From positions 1 to 7,908 of the forward strand of contig CALGBN010000465.1 in NCBI GenBank assembly GCA_937877765.1: a DNA stretch of 7,908 bases, in the 5' to 3' direction. The notes under the pieces were generated by a model, which saw nothing but the letters and a program-made list of their open reading frames with translations, did no database searches and had not been told where the DNA came from. Shown here piece by piece: positions 6,447 through 7,908 of this stretch. The translations under genes were made by a program, and so were the position numbers. Source of the stretch: Candidatus Bathyarchaeota archaeon. Its GTDB lineage: Archaea > Thermoproteota > Bathyarchaeia > TCS64. Each line of letters opens with the position of its first letter. The stretch's first letter is position 1.

Positions 6447-7244
6447 TTATGGTTTATAACGTTCTATTAGTAACTCTTCAAGTTCTTTAACAGCTTTAAC
6501 CGCAAGAGAATTTGGAGCATAATCAATAGTTGGTATGCCCTCCATATCGGCGTCAGCTACAGATTGATCATATGGTATCAATGCAATAACTGGGACACCA
6601 AGCTTCTTCATTTTTTCGTTGATGAATACTTCATCTTTGTCTCGCATCACCTTGTTTCCCACCGCAAGTATTGTCTTGACCTCGATCTCTTCCGCCATTT
6701 TTAGTATCCGTCTGACTGTATCCACGGATTTCATACGCGGCTCTATGACTACTATCATCGCATCCATTCTGCGCGCGGTTCCCCTACCAATATGCTCTAA
6801 TCCAGCTACCATATCCATAACCAGAATCTCGCCACGTTGAATCAACATGTGCTGAAGTAGGACTCTGAGAAGTGCGTTTGCGCCGCACATACATCCTGTC
6901 CCCCCGCCTTTCACGGTGCCCATAACTAGAAGCTTGACGTTATCAGGGGCATTTACGCCGAATCTATCAACTATATCATTTACCCTTGGGTTCATGTTGA
7001 AAATATTTCCTAGGGCTTCCTCGGGAGATGCTCCTGTTTTCTCTTTGATAAGCGCCTCATTACCTGTGAGAGGAACAATCTTGTTAGCTGCCTCATACTC
7101 CAAGCCAAGACTATAACCAAGATTCAGGTTCGGGTCAGCATCTACAGCTAAAACACTGTAACCGTCTCTTGCTAACAGCCTTGCTAGAGTCGCTGATACA
7201 AATGTTTTCCCGACTCCTCCTTTTCCCGCTACGGCTATCTTCAT
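6447..7244 (-). CDS. cooC: CooC-type nickel-insertion ATPase (CO dehydrogenase maturation)
   Basis: A 265-residue complete SIMIBI-class ATPase. It has a deviant Walker A GKGGVGKT (7-14), the DADP switch (35-38), a hydrophobic Walker B strand ending MDM (143-145) with AGLEHIGRGT after it, and the CooC hallmark GCMCGAN with C118 and C120. In characterised CooC the CxC pair from two subunits binds a metal at the dimer interface, and ATP hydrolysis drives Ni insertion into the CO dehydrogenase C-cluster. The CxC pair and the GLEH segment separate it from MinD/ParA and Mrp proteins. GGTGA (7250-7254 on the plus strand) is a good Shine-Dalgarno 5 bases before the ATG and overlaps the stop of the upstream paralogue, only 9 bp away. 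It implies a CO dehydrogenase or acetyl-CoA synthase nearby, not seen in this window. Confidence 0.88.
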   Translation of the reverse strand: MKIAVAGKGGVGKTFVSATLARLLARDGYSVLAVDADPNLNLGYSLGLEYEAANKIVPLTGNEALIKEKTGASPEEALGNIFNMNPRVNDIVDRFGVNAPDNVKLLVMGTVKGGGTGCMCGANALLRVLLQHMLIQRGEILVMDMVAGLEHIGRGTARRMDAMIVVIEPRMKSVDTVRRILKMAEEIEVKTILAVGNKVMRDKDEVFINEKMKKLGVPVIALIPYDQSVADADMEGIPTIDYAPNSLAVKAVKELEELLIERYKP

Positions 7245-7249
7245 TTATT

Positions 7250-7254
7250 TCACC
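7250..7254 (-). promoter_or_regulatory. Shine-Dalgarno of the cooC gene
   Basis: GGTGA on the minus strand begins at the final G of the upstream gene's TAG stop and lies 5 bases before the ATG at 7244. The arrangement suggests translational coupling of the two CooC-like genes. Confidence 0.65.
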
Positions 7255-7908
7255 TAGTATCCTACTTTTTCGAGGATTTTCTTTACTGATTGATAGGCTG
7301 GGCTAGTTTCAGGTAATTCGAGTAGTGATTTGCCTTCAAGGTTGTACTCCATGATCTTTGGATCTTCCTCGATTTTCCCTAGATATGTGAAGGGTTGTTC
7401 TGCGGCTTGTTTTTCAAGGCTCTGAGGGAACCTGTAACCTCCTACAAGGTAGTAGTTGTCGAACTCGATGTCTACATCATTCATTATCTTGTATGATCGT
7501 GCAGCATTATCGAAGCTCTTCTTGCTTGGATCAAGAATATTGAAAACATCTTTTACTTTCTTGGTAATTCTCCTGTTCAGATGCTCAACACCAGCAGGAG
7601 AGTCAACAATAACATATTGATAGTTTTTACCCCACATGTCCATTATCTGACCAAGAGATCGGTCAGGCAAACAATAACATCCAGCTATCCATTTGGTGCC
7701 AACACCAATAAAGTCGAAAAAGCCTGTACCTTCATAGAGACTCTCCTGAAATAGAAATGGCTCGATCTTGTCCGTGGGAGTCATTCCACTCATTCTCGCC
7801 ATCTTTCGTTCCTCAAGTATCTCGGATAGAACATCGGCTATGCTGCGTTTCTTTTGTCCCTCCAAGTCGATGCCTATCATTTCTGCGAGGCTCTCATCAG
7901 GATCAGAA
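7254..7908 (-). CDS. Second CooC-like ATPase, 5'-truncated by the window edge
   Basis: This is the C-terminal part, about 217 residues visible, of a second CooC-type ATPase. The frame stays open to the window end. The residues before the first Met (7880) read SDPDESLAE, the DxDP-type switch that follows a P-loop in this family. The true start and Walker A therefore lie outside the window, and that Met is internal. Numbered from it, the CxC pair is C68 and C70 in AGCYC. A Walker-B-like strand ends VDSPAGVEHLNR (92-103). The C-terminal part ends in LEKVGY. AGVEH parallels AGLEH in the neighbouring CooC, so the two are paralogues, but the remaining sequence is clearly diverged. They are separated by 9 bp. 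It may form a heterodimer with its neighbour or serve a different nickel or iron-sulfur client. Archaeal CO dehydrogenase clusters often carry CooC-like genes. Confidence 0.82.
   Translation of the reverse strand, partial: SDPDESLAEMIGIDLEGQKKRSIADVLSEILEERKMARMSGMTPTDKIEPFLFQESLYEGTGFFDFIGVGTKWIAGCYCLPDRSLGQIMDMWGKNYQYVIVDSPAGVEHLNRRITKKVKDVFNILDPSKKSFDNAARSYKIMNDVDIEFDNYYLVGGYRFPQSLEKQAAEQPFTYLGKIEEDPKIMEYNLEGKSLLELPETSPAYQSVKKILEKVGY

Noticed and set aside
6619..7116. Two plus-strand frames opposite cooC, rich in Ser, Thr and Ile
   Set aside because: The composition is the usual antisense reading of an ATPase gene; no independent evidence supports translation.
6447..7244. MinD/ParA, Mrp/Nbp35 or nitrogenase NifH
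   Set aside because: The P-loop is shared, but the GCMC pair at 117-120 and the AGLEH segment fit CooC better.
1..7908. Mobile element, CRISPR array, tRNA or defence system
   Set aside because: I saw no repeat-spacer pattern, transposase, integrase, tRNA-like cloverleaf or defence domain; the genes read as core metabolic and cofactor genes.

Overview
This window is archaeal chromosomal DNA and contains nine protein genes packed almost end to end. Four lines of evidence point to an archaeon using tetrahydromethanopterin (H4MPT) as its C1 carrier, probably with a CO dehydrogenase (Wood-Ljungdahl type) pathway. These are a beta-RFAP synthase (MptG), a DUF447 protein, an archaeal-type dihydropteroate-synthase-like protein, and two CooC-type nickel-insertion ATPases. 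ATGA start/stop overlaps, a TATA-like element and probable leaderless starts also fit Archaea. The lineage cannot be fixed from this piece. A non-methanogenic group such as Bathyarchaeia or an Asgard lineage is as plausible as a methanogen.

Layout, left to right. (1) A small two-CBS-domain protein (+, 22-468), whose frame is open to the window edge. (2) A CitG/MdcB-family triphosphoribosyl-dephospho-CoA-synthase-like protein (-, 451-1395), overlapping the CBS gene tail to tail. (3) A 48-bp divergent intergenic region (1396-1443) with a self-complementary TATA-like element inside a 7-bp inverted repeat. (4) A rightward group of four genes (1444-5604): a predicted nucleotidyltransferase, a DUF447 protein, MptG and a DHPS-like protein. 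The last three are joined by ATGA overlaps. (5) A leftward group (7908-5596), convergent with it: a CooC-like ATPase cut by the window edge, a second CooC-like ATPase, and a divergent CofE-family amide ligase. No gap exceeds 100 bases, and I see no RNA gene, mobile element, CRISPR array or long repeat.

How the genes may work together. MptG commits an aromatic acid and PRPP to the arylamine (or phenol) half of methanopterin. The DHPS-like protein is a candidate pterin-binding or pterin-condensing partner. DUF447 and the CitG-like protein belong to families that recur with H4MPT genes and lack an assigned step. The CitG-like enzyme is a chemically reasonable candidate for the alpha-ribosyl-phosphate bond in the methanopterin side chain. 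The leftward group would mature the nickel centre of CO dehydrogenase/acetyl-CoA synthase, which draws methyl groups from H4MPT. The CofE-like ligase in that group has no obvious substrate. The most interesting leads are this ligase, the CitG-like protein, DUF447, the nucleotidyltransferase and the unequal CooC pair.
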